DNA from: Marinobacter salexigens
GTDB lineage: Bacteria; Pseudomonadota; Gammaproteobacteria; Pseudomonadales; Oleiphilaceae
Length of the DNA stretch: 64,000 bases
Reading direction: 5' to 3'
Assembly: GCF_018860765.1 (NCBI RefSeq)
Contig: NZ_JAHKPV010000021.1
Span: forward strand, 303,845-367,844
The notes under the pieces: model-generated
What the model was told of the DNA's origin: nothing
The model's database searches: none
Seen by the model: only the letters and a program-made list of their open reading frames with translations
Shown here: positions 38,391 to 47,921 of the stretch, one piece after another
Numbering within the stretch: the stretch's first letter is position 1
Layout of the letters: each line of letters begins with the position of its first letter
Position numbers and translations under genes: made by a program

Positions 38391-39443
38391 GTGACATCTC
38401 GACGCGTGTTGCCCGCTGAGTGGGCACCCCAAAGCGCCGTTGTGCTTACTTGGCCTCACCCAGGTACCGACTGGGCAGGGATTATGGATGAGGTAGAACC
38501 GGTATTTCTTGAAATCGCTCGGTCGGTTCTTCGGTTCCAACATCTGGTTATCAGCTGTGAACACGTGGTTCGATTGCAAGAGCTGGAACGCGAACTCAAC
38601 AACTGGGCCAGCGAACTAAGCCTGCCGGGGCGTGTCAGTGCTGTGCCAGCCCCGGCAAACGACACCTGGACGCGCGATCACGGCCCCATTACCGTACTGA
38701 TAGACGGTAAGCCCACCCTGCTGGATTTTCGCTTCAACGCATGGGGCGGCAAGTTCCCCTGGGAAAAAGACGACGCCCTCAACCGGCACCTTGCCAATTT
38801 CGGCGTATTCGGAGCCACCCCCATGCAGGCGGTCGACTTTGTGCTTGAGGGAGGCTCCATCGAGTCTGATGGCGAGGGTACGTTATTAGCCACCAGCGAA
38901 TGCCTTTTAACCCCTTCTCGCAATGCCTCCATGGACCGGAGGGGCATCGAACACACACTGTCTGAAATGCTGGGTGCCAACCGAATCCTTTGGCTCAACC
39001 ATGGCTATCTGGCGGGTGATGATACCGACAGCCACATAGATACACTGGCCCGCTTTTGCGCTCCAGACCATATTTGCTACATTGCCTGCCCCGATGTCGC
39101 AGATGAACATTACAGCGCCTTGGCAGCCATGGAAGAAGACCTTCAAGAGTTTCGCCAGCGGGACGGCTCTCCCTACAAACTGACCGCGCTACCCTGGCCA
39201 GAGCCCGTATTCGATGACGAAGGCGAACGCCTCCCGGCTACCTACGCCAACTTCCTAGTCATTAATAGCGCAGTGCTGTTCCCGATATACGACGTTGCGC
39301 AGGATGAAGAAGCCATTCGCATTATGGGCGGCATTTTCCCTGACCGGGAAATTATTCCTATCAACTGCCGCCCGCTTGTAAAGCAGCATGGCAGCCTGCA
39401 CTGCGTCACCATGCAAATCCCCGAAGGAGTCGTCACGCTATGA
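38391..39443 (+). CDS. aguA: Agmatine deiminase
   Basis: Hydrolyses agmatine to N-carbamoylputrescine and ammonia, in the arginine-decarboxylase route to putrescine. The 350 residues show the guanidino-group-modifying fold motifs: TRDHGPI, EGGSIESDG, LNHGYLAGDDTDSHIDT and catalytic C338 in HGSLHCVTMQIP. The start is GTG 38391 (AAGGTG nine bases upstream). The stop overlaps aguB by 4 bases, so both enzymes of the pathway are coupled. Confidence 0.97.
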   Translation: MTSRRVLPAEWAPQSAVVLTWPHPGTDWAGIMDEVEPVFLEIARSVLRFQHLVISCEHVVRLQELERELNNWASELSLPGRVSAVPAPANDTWTRDHGPITVLIDGKPTLLDFRFNAWGGKFPWEKDDALNRHLANFGVFGATPMQAVDFVLEGGSIESDGEGTLLATSECLLTPSRNASMDRRGIEHTLSEMLGANRILWLNHGYLAGDDTDSHIDTLARFCAPDHICYIACPDVADEHYSALAAMEEDLQEFRQRDGSPYKLTALPWPEPVFDDEGERLPATYANFLVINSAVLFPIYDVAQDEEAIRIMGGIFPDREIIPINCRPLVKQHGSLHCVTMQIPEGVVTL

Positions 39444-40375
39444 GCGATCATTCCGGCAAAACTCAGGTGACTGACCAACTAGCAGTTGCCGCTATTCAAC
39501 AGGCATGCAGTCAAGACAAGTCAGCCAGTTTGGCAACAACAGAAATGCTGGTTCGTGAGGCTGCCGCTGGCGGGGCTCAGCTGATCGTGTTGCAAGAACT
39601 GCACGCTACCCAATATTTTTGCCAGACTGAAGACACCAGCATATTCGACCTTGCCGAACCCATCCCCGGCCCAACAAGCGAACGGCTATCAGACCTTGCC
39701 CGGGAGCTTAACGTGGTGATCGTCGGCTCTGTGTTTGAGCGCCGCATGAACGGCGTGTATCACAATACCGCCGTCGTCATCGAAACTGACGGTTCCATTG
39801 CCGGCCTGTATCGAAAAATGCATATCCCCGACGACCCCGGGTTCTATGAGAAATTCTACTTCACACCAGGCGATGCTCAGTTCAACGACGGTCGCAACGG
39901 GTTTTCTCCCATCGAAACCTCTGTAGGAAAGCTCGGCGTTCTCGTTTGCTGGGATCAATGGTACCCGGAAGCTGCCCGATTGATGGCTCTGGCTGGCGCT
40001 GAAATACTCATTTATCCCACCGCGATCGGTTGGGACAGCACCGACGACCCAGATGAGCAAGCGCGGCAACTAGAGGCATGGGTCACGGTTCAGCGGGGCC
40101 ACGCAGTAGCAAACAACCTGCCGGTAATTGCACCCAACCGAGTAGGCGCTGAACCCGACCCTACCGGACATTCCGACGGCATTCGATTTTGGGGTAACAG
40201 CTTTATATGCGGCCCTCAGGGCGAGTTTTTGGAACGCGCCGACGACAGCACTGAGTGCATACTAAGTGTCACCCTTGATCGCCATCGCAGCGAATCTATT
40301 CGGCGCATATGGCCGTACTTCAGAGACCGGCGCATCGACGCGTACGGCGACATTCTCAAAAGAGTGAGGGACTGA
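39440..40375 (+). CDS. aguB: N-carbamoylputrescine amidase
   Basis: Nitrilase-superfamily enzyme converting N-carbamoylputrescine to putrescine, CO2 and ammonia. The Glu-Lys-Cys catalytic triad is E53 (VLQELHA), K126 (YRKMHIPDD) and C170 (LVCWDQWYPEAAR). The 311 residues fit the family, with a slightly extended N-terminus. It completes the pathway begun by AguA. Confidence 0.97.
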   Translation: MSDHSGKTQVTDQLAVAAIQQACSQDKSASLATTEMLVREAAAGGAQLIVLQELHATQYFCQTEDTSIFDLAEPIPGPTSERLSDLARELNVVIVGSVFERRMNGVYHNTAVVIETDGSIAGLYRKMHIPDDPGFYEKFYFTPGDAQFNDGRNGFSPIETSVGKLGVLVCWDQWYPEAARLMALAGAEILIYPTAIGWDSTDDPDEQARQLEAWVTVQRGHAVANNLPVIAPNRVGAEPDPTGHSDGIRFWGNSFICGPQGEFLERADDSTECILSVTLDRHRSESIRRIWPYFRDRRIDAYGDILKRVRD

Positions 40376-40382
40376 GCTCGGC

Positions 40383-41294
40383 ATGAAAAATCTGATGGAC
40401 ACCGTTGTTACCGAATTGAATCAAATCCTGCTTGGCAAAGAGCGTCAGGTTCGCTTGGCTCTCTGCGGCCTGCTTGCCAGCGGCCACCTATTGATTGAAG
40501 ACATTCCCGGCATGGGCAAAACCACACTGTCCCACGCCTTGGCGAAAGTGATGGGCTTGAGCTACCAACGCATTCAATTTACAAACGACCTATTGCCTGC
40601 CGACGTTCTGGGCTACTCCATGTATGACAAGCAAGCCGGTAGTTTGGTGTTCCATCCGGGGCCTATTTTTGCTCAAGTTGTACTGGCGGATGAAATTAAC
40701 CGTGCATCTCCGCGAACACAGAGCGCCTTGCTTGAAGCTATGGAAGAACGTCAAGTCTCCATCGAAGGCGAGACCCGGCCACTACCCCAACCTTTCTTCG
40801 TGATTGCCACACAAAACCCCACGGAGCAAGGCGGCACCTACCCACTGCCAGAGTCACAGCTTGATCGCTTTTTGATGCGCATAAGACTTGGCTACCCTGA
40901 CCCCAGAGCTGAGCGAGAACTACTGGAAGGAGAAGATCGGCGGGTAATGACAGACCGACTTGGCACCCTGCTTTCAAAAACTGACTTGGCGAAGCTCCAG
41001 CAAGAAGTCACCCGCGTCACCGCAAGCCCAGCGTTGCTGGATTACATCCAACGCTTGCTAGAACAAAGCCGCCGCATGCCCGGACTGCTTTACGGCTTAT
41101 CACCTAGAGCAGGGCTCGGTCTGGTCAGAGCCACCAAAGCTTGGGCTCTAATGGAGGGGCGGCATCACGCCTTGCCCGACGACATTCAAGCAGTGTTTCC
41201 AGCCGTAGCCGAACACCGACTTGAACAAGGTGAGTCCGGAAAGAGCGTCGAGCGGGTGCGCCAACTGCTCGCCAGCGTATCCGTACTCGGATAA
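40383..41294 (+). CDS. MoxR-family AAA+ ATPase
   Basis: A 303-residue MoxR ATPase: Walker A IPGMGKT at 41-47, Walker B LADEIN (D103, E104), sensor IATQNP and the C-terminal lid (GLSPRAGLGLVRATKAWAL). MoxR proteins usually act as chaperones for VWA-domain or metal-enzyme partners and are encoded with DUF58 and transglutaminase-like genes. Neither follows here: the next gene, trxB, begins 138 bp later. It starts 7 bp after aguB and is probably read from the agu promoter. A 7-bp stem (TATCCGT/ACGGATA, 41278-41300) spans its stop codon. Confidence 0.93.
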   Translation: MKNLMDTVVTELNQILLGKERQVRLALCGLLASGHLLIEDIPGMGKTTLSHALAKVMGLSYQRIQFTNDLLPADVLGYSMYDKQAGSLVFHPGPIFAQVVLADEINRASPRTQSALLEAMEERQVSIEGETRPLPQPFFVIATQNPTEQGGTYPLPESQLDRFLMRIRLGYPDPRAERELLEGEDRRVMTDRLGTLLSKTDLAKLQQEVTRVTASPALLDYIQRLLEQSRRMPGLLYGLSPRAGLGLVRATKAWALMEGRHHALPDDIQAVFPAVAEHRLEQGESGKSVERVRQLLASVSVLG

Positions 41295-41420
41295 CGGATA
41301 GATAGCATTGCTTTATCAGGGGAATTGACCAAAACAAATGGCAGCCGTCCACTTTCATGGTAGCCTTTTGATCTTCCTCGCAATACGAGCTCTTAAAGAG
41401 CCCGACACGCACCGAATTAA

Positions 41421-42386
<966 letters not shown>

Positions 42387-42411
42387 AACAGGCTACTCGA
42401 ACGTTTGACGA

Positions 42412-42599
42412 AGCCGGAGGGCGGGTGGTTCTGAAACTGTGCGAAGCCATGGGTGAAGAGCGAAAGCTCTTCACGGGCTGGCCAAGGACGGCCAGCTCAG
42501 GACTTTCACTGCGACGCAGGAGCATTAAGCAGTGAAAGGCGTAGCCAAGCGTACAGGGAAGTATCCACAGCGTGTTTCAGAACCACCCGTCCTCCGGCT
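42412..42599. repeat. 188-bp structured element: 26-bp terminal inverted repeats enclosing three hairpins
   Basis: The ends 42412-42437 and 42574-42599 pair over 26 positions (25 Watson-Crick plus one G-T), continuing past a 4-base bulge for four more pairs. Inside are three nested-free hairpins: GTGAAGAGC/GCTCTTCAC closed by a GAAA tetraloop (42453-42474), GCTGGCC/GGCCAGC with loop AAGGAC (42477-42496), and CTTTCACTGC/GCAGTGAAAG (42503-42538). The result is a cloverleaf-like fold. It fills most of the 262-bp trxB-aat gap. I read it as a member of an interspersed, non-autonomous structured repeat family or a structured RNA; no target-site duplication is obvious. Confidence 0.75.
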
Positions 42600-42648
42600 G
42601 ACACCCCAAGCCCAAGGCCAGCCGAATCCAACTCCAAAGTTAAAGCAG

Positions 42649-43362
42649 ATGACCTCACTACCCTGGCTAGACCCTGACCACCTGTGGTTCCCCCCAGCCG
42701 AAGAAGCCCTCGACGACCCCGATGGCCTACTCGCCGTTGGAGGTGACCTTTCAACAGAGCGTCTAATCCTCGCCTACCGTAGCGGTATCTTCCCCTGGTA
42801 CAGCGACGACCAACCCATACTCTGGTGGTCCCCAGACCCCCGCTGCGTGCTCTTCCCCGAAAACATACACATATCACGAAGCCTGCGTCGAACACTCAAC
42901 AAACGCCGCTTCCAAGTAACCACAGACCAAGCCTTCGGCCGCATCATCCGCCTATGCGCCTCCACCCGGAGCGAAGGCACCTGGATCACTGACGACATGA
43001 TCGCCAGCTACTCCGCACTGCACCGCCAAGGCGTCGCCCACTCCATAGAAGTGTGGAACCAAAATGGCGAACTGGCAGGTGGCATGTATGGGCTCGCGAT
43101 CGGGCAATGCTTCTTCGGCGAATCCATGTTCTCCCTTGAAACCAATGCCTCCAAAGTCCTCATGGTCCATCTGGCTCACCAGCTTCAGGAATGGGGCTAT
43201 CGCATCATGGACTGCCAAGTGGAAAGCGATCACCTTCTTACCATGGGCGCCCACACCCTACCCAGAAGCGAATTTTTATCTATAATCACTCAATACGCAG
43301 ATCGAAAACCGGATCAGCCCGACTGGACATTCCACTGGCAATGGCCCGGGCCGGAGGCCTGA
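42649..43362 (+). CDS. aat: Leucyl/phenylalanyl-tRNA-protein transferase
   Basis: Adds Leu or Phe from aminoacyl-tRNA to proteins with N-terminal Arg or Lys, creating ClpS-recognised degrons. The 237 residues show FPPAEEALDDPDGLLAVGGDLS, GIFPWYSDDQPILWWSPDPR and FFGESMFSLETNASKVLMVHL, all family signatures. The start is ATG 42649, matching E. coli Aat (234 aa); a frame open upstream to 42532 runs through the structured repeat and has no family support. It abuts bpt with no gap. Confidence 0.96.
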   Translation: MTSLPWLDPDHLWFPPAEEALDDPDGLLAVGGDLSTERLILAYRSGIFPWYSDDQPILWWSPDPRCVLFPENIHISRSLRRTLNKRRFQVTTDQAFGRIIRLCASTRSEGTWITDDMIASYSALHRQGVAHSIEVWNQNGELAGGMYGLAIGQCFFGESMFSLETNASKVLMVHLAHQLQEWGYRIMDCQVESDHLLTMGAHTLPRSEFLSIITQYADRKPDQPDWTFHWQWPGPEA

Positions 43363-44076
43363 ATGAGTAGTCTCAAAACTCTGGTATTCTTTGCAACACC
43401 AGCCCACGACTGCAGCTATCTGCCCGATCGCGAAGCTACAACCATGTTCGTGGATCCGCGTGCCCACATCGACAAAAAGCTCTACAGCCAACTTACCGCG
43501 CTAGGATTTCGGCGTAGCGGGTCGCATTACTACCGGCCACACTGTGAAACGTGCAACGCCTGCATTCCTGTACGACTGAATGTAAACAACTTTCACCCGG
43601 ATCGCAGCCAACGCCGGGTCATGAAAAAAAACAACGACCTTAAATGCACTTTAGTGCCCGCAGAATTCAACGAGAGTTATTATCAGCTATACGCCAACTA
43701 CGTCGAACTTAGACACAAAGATGGCGATATGTACCCTCCGTCCCGGGAGCAGTTCATTTCATTTTTGGTCGAAGGTGCCACAGACTCTTGGTTTTTGGAG
43801 ATGCGCAAAGATGGAGAACTCCTCGCTCTGGCGGCGATAGACATGCTGGATGACGGGCTCTCCGCCATATACACCGTGTTCAATCCGGCCCATGAGAGCC
43901 GCAGCCTGGGCACCTTTGCGGTGCTCTGGCAAATTGAAGAAACCAAAAAGCGTGAACAGCCTCACCTCTACCTTGGCTACTGGATAAAGCAGTGTCAGAA
44001 AATGAATTACAAAACCCGCTTCAAGCCCATGGAAGCCTTCCATGATGGTCAATGGCGTGAAATCAACGCCGAATAA
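43363..44076 (+). CDS. bpt: Aspartate/glutamate leucyltransferase Bpt
   Basis: Transfers Leu to proteins with N-terminal Asp or Glu, widening the bacterial N-degron set; related to eukaryotic ATE1. The 237 residues contain the N-terminal Cys-rich segment (CSYLPDREATTMFVDP and HCETCNACIPVRL) and the GNAT-like C-terminal domain (ADLY-type YLGYWIKQCQKMNYKTRFKP). The ATG follows the aat stop directly, so Aat and Bpt are probably produced together. Confidence 0.95.
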   Translation: MSSLKTLVFFATPAHDCSYLPDREATTMFVDPRAHIDKKLYSQLTALGFRRSGSHYYRPHCETCNACIPVRLNVNNFHPDRSQRRVMKKNNDLKCTLVPAEFNESYYQLYANYVELRHKDGDMYPPSREQFISFLVEGATDSWFLEMRKDGELLALAAIDMLDDGLSAIYTVFNPAHESRSLGTFAVLWQIEETKKREQPHLYLGYWIKQCQKMNYKTRFKPMEAFHDGQWREINAE

Positions 44077-44149
44077 GGTAGTTTGGCGTTATAAATAGCA
44101 GTATAAGGAACCAGTAAGCTTCTTTTTTGCAGTCGTTAGCGAACTCACT

Positions 44150-44178
44150 TTGCCAAACGCTCATAAATCAGGCAGAAT
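44150..44178 (+). promoter_or_regulatory. Putative sigma-70 promoter of infA
   Basis: TTGCCA (44150-44155), 17-bp spacer, CAGAAT (44173-44178); start near 44185 leaves a leader of about 43 nt. It lies in the 151-bp bpt-infA gap. Confidence 0.5.
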
Positions 44179-44227
44179 TGCGCACTTTAAAATTACAGTT
44201 AGTATTCCCAATAGAGGTTTTTACTGA

Positions 44228-44446
44228 ATGGCGAAGACAGATGCTATTGAAATGGAAGGCGTTATTCTTGACACCCTTCCAAACACTATGTTTCGGGTTG
44301 AGTTAAGCAATGGACACGTTGTTACCGCCCACATTTCCGGCAAGATGCGCAAAAACTATATCCGCATCCTGACCGGCGACAAGGTCAAGGTTGAATTAAC
44401 GCCTTACGACCTGAGCAAAGGCCGGATTGTGTACCGCGCCCGTTAA
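44228..44446 (+). CDS. infA: Translation initiation factor IF-1
   Basis: A 72-residue OB-fold protein that binds the ribosomal A site during initiation. The sequence ([55 protein letters not shown]) is near-invariant in gammaproteobacteria. It has its own promoter and a shared terminator with clpA. The bpt-infA-clpA neighbourhood is typical of Pseudomonas relatives. Confidence 0.98.
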   Translation: MAKTDAIEMEGVILDTLPNTMFRVELSNGHVVTAHISGKMRKNYIRILTGDKVKVELTPYDLSKGRIVYRAR

Positions 44447-44469
44447 AACGACGGCGATATCGAATAATA

Positions 44470-44502
44470 AAAAAACCGCTACATAACTGCAGCGGTTTTT
44501 TT
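44470..44502. terminator. Bidirectional terminator between infA and clpA
   Basis: AAAAAACCGCT (44470-44480), 10-base loop, AGCGGTTTTTT (44491-44501), ending in a T7 run on the plus strand and an equivalent T-run on the minus strand. It serves the convergent infA and clpA ends. Confidence 0.9.
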
Positions 44503-44522
44503 GTTAGCACCTTCTTTGCAGC

Positions 44523-46793
44523 TTAAACGGCTTCTGCAGGCTCATCTTCATAGTCAAATACCAGATCATCATCTTTAAGGTGGATAAACACATCCCCACC
44601 CTTCTCAGACAAACGACCAAACAGAATCTGCTCAGCTAGAGGACGCTTAATCTTGTCCTGAATCAGACGCGACATCGGGCGGGCGCCCATCGTCACATCG
44701 TATCCCTTGTCTGCGAGCCAAGACTTAACCTCATCATCCACATGCAGAACTACATGCTTCTCGTCTAGCTGCGCTTGTAGCTCTGTGAGGAACTTGTCCA
44801 CTACATGGGTGATGGTTACCTTCTGCAAGTCACCAAACTGGATAATACTATCCAGACGGTTACGGAACTCCGGTGTGAAGGTTTTGCTGATAATCTCCAT
44901 ACCATCACTGCTATGATCCTGCTCGCTAAAGCCCATCGAACGGCGAGCCATGCTTTCAGCTCCAGCGTTGGTGGTCATCACGAGAATCACGTGTCTGAAG
45001 TCGGCCTTGCGTCCGTTGTTGTCAGTCAAAGTGCCGTGGTCCATAACCTGCAACAACAAGTTGAAGACTTCCGGATGCGCTTTCTCGATTTCATCCAGCA
45101 AAAGCACGCAGTGTGGATGCTTGTTAACGGCTTCTGTTAACAGGCCACCCTGATCGTAGCCCACGTAACCCGGGGGCGCGCCAATGAGGCGGGAGACCGT
45201 ATGGCGCTCCATATATTCGGACATGTCGAATCGAACCAACTCGACCCCGAGCGCCTTGGAAAGCTGCTTGGTCACCTCTGTTTTACCAACACCCGTAGGC
45301 CCGGCAAACAGGAAGGAACCATCCGGCTTTTCTGGTGACTTCAAACCCGCGCGCGCCAGCTTGATTGCCATTGTGAGGGATTCAATGGCCGGGTCTTGCC
45401 CGAATACCACCATCTTAAGATCCCGTTCCAAATTCCGTAGCAAATCTTTATCGCTGCTGGATACGTTTTTAGGCGGAATACGGGCAATTTTAGCGACTAC
45501 TTCCTCGATTTCCGAGACATCAACCGTTTTCAGACGCTTGTCCTCAGACATCAGCCGCTGCCTTGCGCCCGCCTCATCAATCACATCAATGGCTTTATCC
45601 GGGAGATGGCGGTCTGTAATGTAACGGTCTGCCAATTCCGCGGCCACTCGTAAAGCCTGATCCGTGTATTTCAGATCGTGGTGCTTTTCAAAGTTCGGCT
45701 TCAGACCTTTGAGAATCTGGTAGGTATCCTCAACACTAGGCTCATTTACATCAATCTTTTGGAAGCGTCGGGCCAGCGCACTGTCCTTCTCGAAGATGCC
45801 TCGGAATTCCTGATAGGTGGTGGAACCGATGCAACGAATCTCACCGGAACCCAGCATTGGCTTGAGCAGGTTCGAAGCGTCCATCACACCACCAGACGCG
45901 GACCCTGCACCAATGATGGTGTGAATCTCATCGATAAACAGAATCGCGTGCTTCTGTTTCTTCAACTCCGCCAGCAAGGCCTTCAAGCGCTTCTCGAAGT
46001 CTCCACGGTATTTTGTTCCTGCCAGCAGAGCGCCGAGATCCAGTGAATACACTACGCCATCGGCGATAATTTCTGGCACTTGGCCATCAACAATGCGTTT
46101 GGCAAGCCCTTCCGCAATGGCGGTTTTGCCTACACCGGCTTCGCCCACAAGCAACGGGTTGTTCTTGCGGCGGCGCACAAGAATCTGCACCACTCGTTCT
46201 ACCTCGTGCTCACGCCCAATTAAAGGATCAATGCGCCCTTGGCGGGCCTGTTCGTTTAGATTGGTTGCGTAGGCTTCCAGCGGCTTGGACTGCCCTCCTT
46301 CATCGCCCGCTTCCTCATGTGAGGCTTGCTCACTGCTATCCGGGTCTTCAGCGCCTTGAACACGGGAGATCCCATGAGACACAAAATTGACGACATCAAT
46401 GCGCGCGACACTCTGCTTTTTGAGCACATACACGGCCTGACTTTCCTGTTCGCTGAAAATGGCAACCAGAACGTTAGCGCCAGTTACCTCTTTCTTACCG
46501 GAGGATTGCACATGGAACACAGCGCGCTGTAGCACTCTCTGAAACCCAAGAGTGGGCTGAGTCTCGCGCTCATCATCGCTACCCGGAATCAACGGTGTTG
46601 TGGAATCCACAAATTCGACCAGCTCATCATGGAGCTGCTTGAGGTCTGCACCGCAGGCTTTGAGAACACCCACAGCAGACTCATTCTCCAGCAGAGCCAA
46701 CAATAAATGCTCTACGGTCATGAACTCATGGCGCTTATCGCGGGCACTTTTAAAGGCCGTATTCAGCGTAATTTCAAGATCTTTGCTCAGCAT
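44523..46793 (-). CDS. clpA: Clp protease ATPase subunit ClpA
   Basis: Class I Clp/Hsp100 unfoldase that feeds substrates to ClpP. The 756 residues (E. coli 758) have an N-domain binding ClpS (LNTAFKSARDKRHEFMTVEHLL), two AAA+ modules (GEAGVGKT and GPTGVGKT Walker A motifs) and the ClpP-docking loop around RRSMGFSEQD, where MGF replaces the E. coli IGL. The start is ATG 46793; four more in-frame codons upstream begin with TTG. It follows clpS by 18 bp. Confidence 0.97.
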   Translation of the reverse strand: MLSKDLEITLNTAFKSARDKRHEFMTVEHLLLALLENESAVGVLKACGADLKQLHDELVEFVDSTTPLIPGSDDERETQPTLGFQRVLQRAVFHVQSSGKKEVTGANVLVAIFSEQESQAVYVLKKQSVARIDVVNFVSHGISRVQGAEDPDSSEQASHEEAGDEGGQSKPLEAYATNLNEQARQGRIDPLIGREHEVERVVQILVRRRKNNPLLVGEAGVGKTAIAEGLAKRIVDGQVPEIIADGVVYSLDLGALLAGTKYRGDFEKRLKALLAELKKQKHAILFIDEIHTIIGAGSASGGVMDASNLLKPMLGSGEIRCIGSTTYQEFRGIFEKDSALARRFQKIDVNEPSVEDTYQILKGLKPNFEKHHDLKYTDQALRVAAELADRYITDRHLPDKAIDVIDEAGARQRLMSEDKRLKTVDVSEIEEVVAKIARIPPKNVSSSDKDLLRNLERDLKMVVFGQDPAIESLTMAIKLARAGLKSPEKPDGSFLFAGPTGVGKTEVTKQLSKALGVELVRFDMSEYMERHTVSRLIGAPPGYVGYDQGGLLTEAVNKHPHCVLLLDEIEKAHPEVFNLLLQVMDHGTLTDNNGRKADFRHVILVMTTNAGAESMARRSMGFSEQDHSSDGMEIISKTFTPEFRNRLDSIIQFGDLQKVTITHVVDKFLTELQAQLDEKHVVLHVDDEVKSWLADKGYDVTMGARPMSRLIQDKIKRPLAEQILFGRLSEKGGDVFIHLKDDDLVFDYEDEPAEAV

Positions 46794-46811
46794 GGGCCAC
46801 CCCAACGTCTA

Positions 46812-47174
46812 TCAGTCTGCACATTCAATCTCGCAAAGGAGCGGATGTTCGCATTCCGAGGAATACTGGTTCACCTGTGCCGCCTTTGTTTCCGCGATGT
46901 CCCGGGTATACACCCCGCATACTGCTTTTCCCTGCGTATGGACGAGCAGCATCACCTGCGTCGCCTTTTCTTCATTCATACCGAAGAAGGTCATTAGCAC
47001 ATCCACAACAAAGTCCATGGGTGTGTAGTCGTCGTTAAGAAGCATCACCTTATATTGGGCCGGACGCTTCAGTGCAGGCTTTTCGGGAGCAACGCTGAGC
47101 TCATCGTGACGCCCTGGCAGTTCTTCCTCCCCCTGATTTAATACTAGTAGAGAATTTTCGATAGTCCGCATCAT
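46812..47174 (-). CDS. clpS: ClpA adaptor ClpS
   Basis: N-recognin that binds Leu, Phe, Trp and Tyr N-termini and delivers them to ClpA. The 120 residues include the binding-pocket signature [22 protein letters not shown] and the helix [20 protein letters not shown]. Two adjacent ATGs (47174, 47171) are possible starts; GGTAAAG upstream suits the second slightly better. On the minus strand TTGAAC and TATTAT (47300-47274) with 15-bp spacing may be its promoter. Confidence 0.96.
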   Translation of the reverse strand: MMRTIENSLLVLNQGEEELPGRHDELSVAPEKPALKRPAQYKVMLLNDDYTPMDFVVDVLMTFFGMNEEKATQVMLLVHTQGKAVCGVYTRDIAETKAAQVNQYSSECEHPLLCEIECAD

Positions 47175-47483
47175 TCTTTACCGGTTATCGGTGCCTTTAA
47201 TCAATGTGGTTGTCTGGACCCGGGTTTTCAAGTCAGATTCAAGCCCGAGCGTGAGGTATTTATCAATACGAACATAATACCGCTTCCGGACTGCGTTCAA
47301 CCACACATTACCGTAATAGAAGCTATTGACTCGACCTCGGGTTTGGTCGACAGTTACCTAAGAGTGTTAAATAATGTAAATCCACGTACAACTTGTGTAA
47401 CAAAACCGGTGAAGTGCAGACTTTATTTGCCGGTTTTGGGGCCTACAACAACAAGTGACAGTGAAAGAACAGGGGAGTTCATC
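47175..47483. other. Divergent clpS/cspD control region without genes
   Basis: This 309-bp gap has no credible coding sequence. It holds the candidate clpS promoter (47274-47300, minus), the candidate cspD promoter (47347-47375, plus) and about 100 nt of cspD leader containing an A/C-rich stretch. I saw no strong hairpin or repeat in it. Confidence 0.6.
47347..47375 (+). promoter_or_regulatory. Putative sigma-70 promoter of cspD
   Basis: TCGACA (47347-47352) and AATAAT (47370-47375), each one base off consensus, are separated by 17 bp. Initiation near 47382 gives a leader of about 102 nt. Confidence 0.45.
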
Positions 47484-47753
47484 ATGCCAAGAGGCAAAGT
47501 AAAGTGGTTCAACAATGCCAAAGGGTACGGCTTCATTATTGAAGATGGCTGCAGTGACGACCTGTTTGCCCATTTTTCATCCGTCCAGATAGACGGATAT
47601 AAAACACTAAAGGCAGGTCAAACAGTCAGTTTTGACAAAAAGCCAAGCGACAAGGGTGTGCACGCCGTCAACATCGTACCGGATGAGCAAGCAGCCACCT
47701 CTAACGAGGCGTCGGATCATGCGGAATACTCACCCCGCGCAGCGAACGGCTAA
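47484..47753 (+). CDS. cspD: Cold-shock-like protein CspD
   Basis: An 89-residue protein: cold-shock domain (MPRGKVKWFNNAKGYGFIIEDG, then DLFAHFSSVQIDGYKTLKAGQTVSF) plus a polar tail (DEQAATSNEASDHAEYSPRAANG). In E. coli CspD is a stationary-phase inhibitor of replication. The position opposite clpS-clpA is the conserved cspD location. The start is ATG 47484, seven bases after AGGGGAG; a frame open from 47343 is untranslated leader. Confidence 0.95.
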   Translation: MPRGKVKWFNNAKGYGFIIEDGCSDDLFAHFSSVQIDGYKTLKAGQTVSFDKKPSDKGVHAVNIVPDEQAATSNEASDHAEYSPRAANG

Positions 47754-47921
47754 CCAACCGACTCGACTATGTCGATGTATAGGAGCCCTCTTGCTGAACT
47801 AAAGCTGGAGGGCCGTCTATTTCCGAGCGCTGAGCACGGGACCTAACCCGAGCTTTTCAAACCCGTCCTTTCTACGTAATCTTCCCCCTGCTTTCAATTT
47901 CTTCGCCCTGGAACTGCCTCG

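Noticed and set aside
42412..42599. Structured element considered as a tRNA or an insertion sequence
   Set aside because: No CCA end, anticodon arm pattern or TPsiC box; no transposase and no clear target-site duplication.
42532..42648. N-terminal extension of aat through the structured repeat
   Set aside because: Aat relatives begin at the MTSLPWLDPDHLWFPP position; the extension reads through the repeat arm and is proline/lysine-rich with no ribosome site.
47343..47483. 47-codon extension upstream of cspD
   Set aside because: CspD relatives start at MPRGKVKWF, preceded here by a strong AGGGGAG site; the upstream part contains the promoter.
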